Both the position numbers and the translations under genes were made by a program. Of a DNA stretch of 5,895 bases, positions 5,147 to 5,895 are shown piece by piece. The number at the start of each line of letters is the position of its first letter. Within the stretch, counting starts at the first letter, position 1. This stretch comes from Thermoleophilaceae bacterium (GTDB lineage: Bacteria; Actinomycetota; Thermoleophilia; Solirubrobacterales; Thermoleophilaceae), in NCBI GenBank assembly GCA_013812485.1, contig JACCTJ010000254.1, positions 1 to 5,895 of the forward strand, given 5' to 3'. Under the pieces are notes generated by a model. It was not told where the DNA came from, did not search any database, and saw only the letters and a list, made by a program, of their open reading frames with translations.

Positions 5147-5895
5147 ATGGCACCGGTGGTGGTCAAGCTCGGCTCGAGCGTCGTCTCGCAGGACGAAGGT
5201 CACCTCCGCCTCGAGGTGATCGAGCGCGTCTGCGCCGAGGTCGCCGAGCTCCACGGCGCAGGTGACGGGGCGATTATCGTCACCTCCGGGGCGATCGCGC
5301 GCGGGATCGGCGCGATGGGCCTCGGCGCCCGCCCGCGCGCCATGGACGAGCTCCAGGCCGCATCGGCGGTCGGCCAGGGAAAGCTCTACAGGATCTACGA
5401 CGAGCTGCTCGCCGCGCGCGGCGTGTCGAGCGCCCAGGTGCTGCTCACCTTCTTCGACATGTCAGCGCGGACGCACTACCTGAACGCCCGCGCCACGCTG
5501 CGGCGCCTGCTGGCGTGGCGGGTCGTCCCGGTCATCAACGAGAACGACACCACCGCGACCGACGAGATCTCCTTCGGGGACAACGACTTCCTCGCCGCCC
5601 AGGTGGCGATCCTGATCGGCGCGGAGCTGCTGCTCCTGCTCACCGACACCGACGGTCTGCACACCGCCGACCCCCGCCGCGACCCGAGCGCGGAGCTGGT
5701 GTCCGAGGTCTCGGACTTCGAGTCGCTCGGCGACCTCGAGATCGGCGCGGCGAGCTCGCCGCTCGGCTCGGGCGGGATGCGCTCGAAGGTGGTGGCGGCG
5801 GAGATGGCGACAGCAGCCGGAATCCCGACCTCGATCGTGAACGGACTCGAGCCGGGAGCGCTCGTCGCCGCGCGGCGCGGGGAGCGCGTCGGCAC
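5147..5895 (+). CDS. proB: Glutamate 5-kinase, N-terminal kinase domain (runs off the window)
   Basis: The first 249 residues of glutamate 5-kinase are present and the frame is still open at the window end. The enzyme phosphorylates L-glutamate with ATP to gamma-glutamyl phosphate, the first step of proline synthesis in the cytoplasm, and is normally feedback-inhibited by proline. The amino-acid-kinase fold is complete in outline. KLGSS is at 7-11 (phosphate-binding Lys7), VTSGAIARG at 45-53, QAASAVGQGKLY at 70-81 and YLNARATL at 111-118. The glutamate-site segment NENDTTATDEISFGDND spans 131-147, LLTDTDGLHTADPR spans 164-177, and the nucleotide-site GSGGMRSKV spans 207-215. A C-terminal PUA domain, usual in bacterial ProB, would lie beyond the window if present. 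ATG 5147 is chosen because it opens directly into the first beta strand and sits 7 nt after a -10-like hexamer. proA often follows in actinobacteria, but that lies outside this window. Confidence 0.97.
   Translation, partial: MAPVVVKLGSSVVSQDEGHLRLEVIERVCAEVAELHGAGDGAIIVTSGAIARGIGAMGLGARPRAMDELQAASAVGQGKLYRIYDELLAARGVSSAQVLLTFFDMSARTHYLNARATLRRLLAWRVVPVINENDTTATDEISFGDNDFLAAQVAILIGAELLLLLTDTDGLHTADPRRDPSAELVSEVSDFESLGDLEIGAASSPLGSGGMRSKVVAAEMATAAGIPTSIVNGLEPGALVAARRGERVG

Noticed and set aside
5118..5167. Minus-strand TTGACC (5166-5161) as a -35 for the GNAT gene
   Set aside because: No acceptable -10 hexamer lies 16-19 nt downstream. The only AT-richer stretch (GGTTAG) is too far away, so no promoter was called.

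Overview
The window is very GC-rich (clearly above 70% by eye) with dense, tightly packed genes. The order rplU-rpmA-obg-(...)-proB is the usual actinobacterial arrangement. Obg carries the C-terminal OCT domain, and promoter-like TANNNT hexamers lie only 7-9 nt upstream of two start codons. Together with an acyclic carotenoid gene set, this suggests an actinobacterium, possibly a deep-branching class such as Thermoleophilia. The class is inference; no rRNA or other phylogenetic marker was compared.

Left third (1-2628): a carotenoid end-group cluster. The 3' end of a CrtA-like oxygenase gene runs rightward and converges on two leftward genes. These are a CrtI/CrtD-type FAD-dependent carotenoid desaturase and a CruF-type membrane carotenoid hydratase. 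The leftward pair is transcribed cruF first, and the two genes overlap by 4 nt (ATGA). Together the three families could hydrate C-1, desaturate C-3,4 and add a keto group at C-2 of an acyclic carotenoid end.

Middle (2629-2723): a 95-nt divergent control region. It has two face-to-face copies of TAGACTCGC, one ahead of cruF and one ahead of rplU. A 7-bp GC hairpin fills most of the predicted short rplU leader.

Right of centre (2724-4663): rplU (bL21), rpmA (bL27) and obg, a ribosome-assembly operon. rpmA overlaps rplU by 11 nt and has a good Shine-Dalgarno. The rpmA stop codon forms the loop of a perfect 10-bp hairpin. obg starts at TTG without an evident Shine-Dalgarno.

Right end (4664-5895): a GNAT acetyltransferase gene on the minus strand lies between obg and proB, two genes that are often adjacent in actinobacteria. 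proB (glutamate 5-kinase) then begins from a probable leaderless promoter and runs off the window after 249 codons.

Most of the window is ordinary core and pigment metabolism. I found no mobile element, CRISPR array, tRNA or rRNA, and no wholly new system. The items most worth a second look are the mixed carotenoid end-group pathway, the structured rplU leader with its symmetric divergent promoters, and the rpmA-stop/obg-TTG junction.
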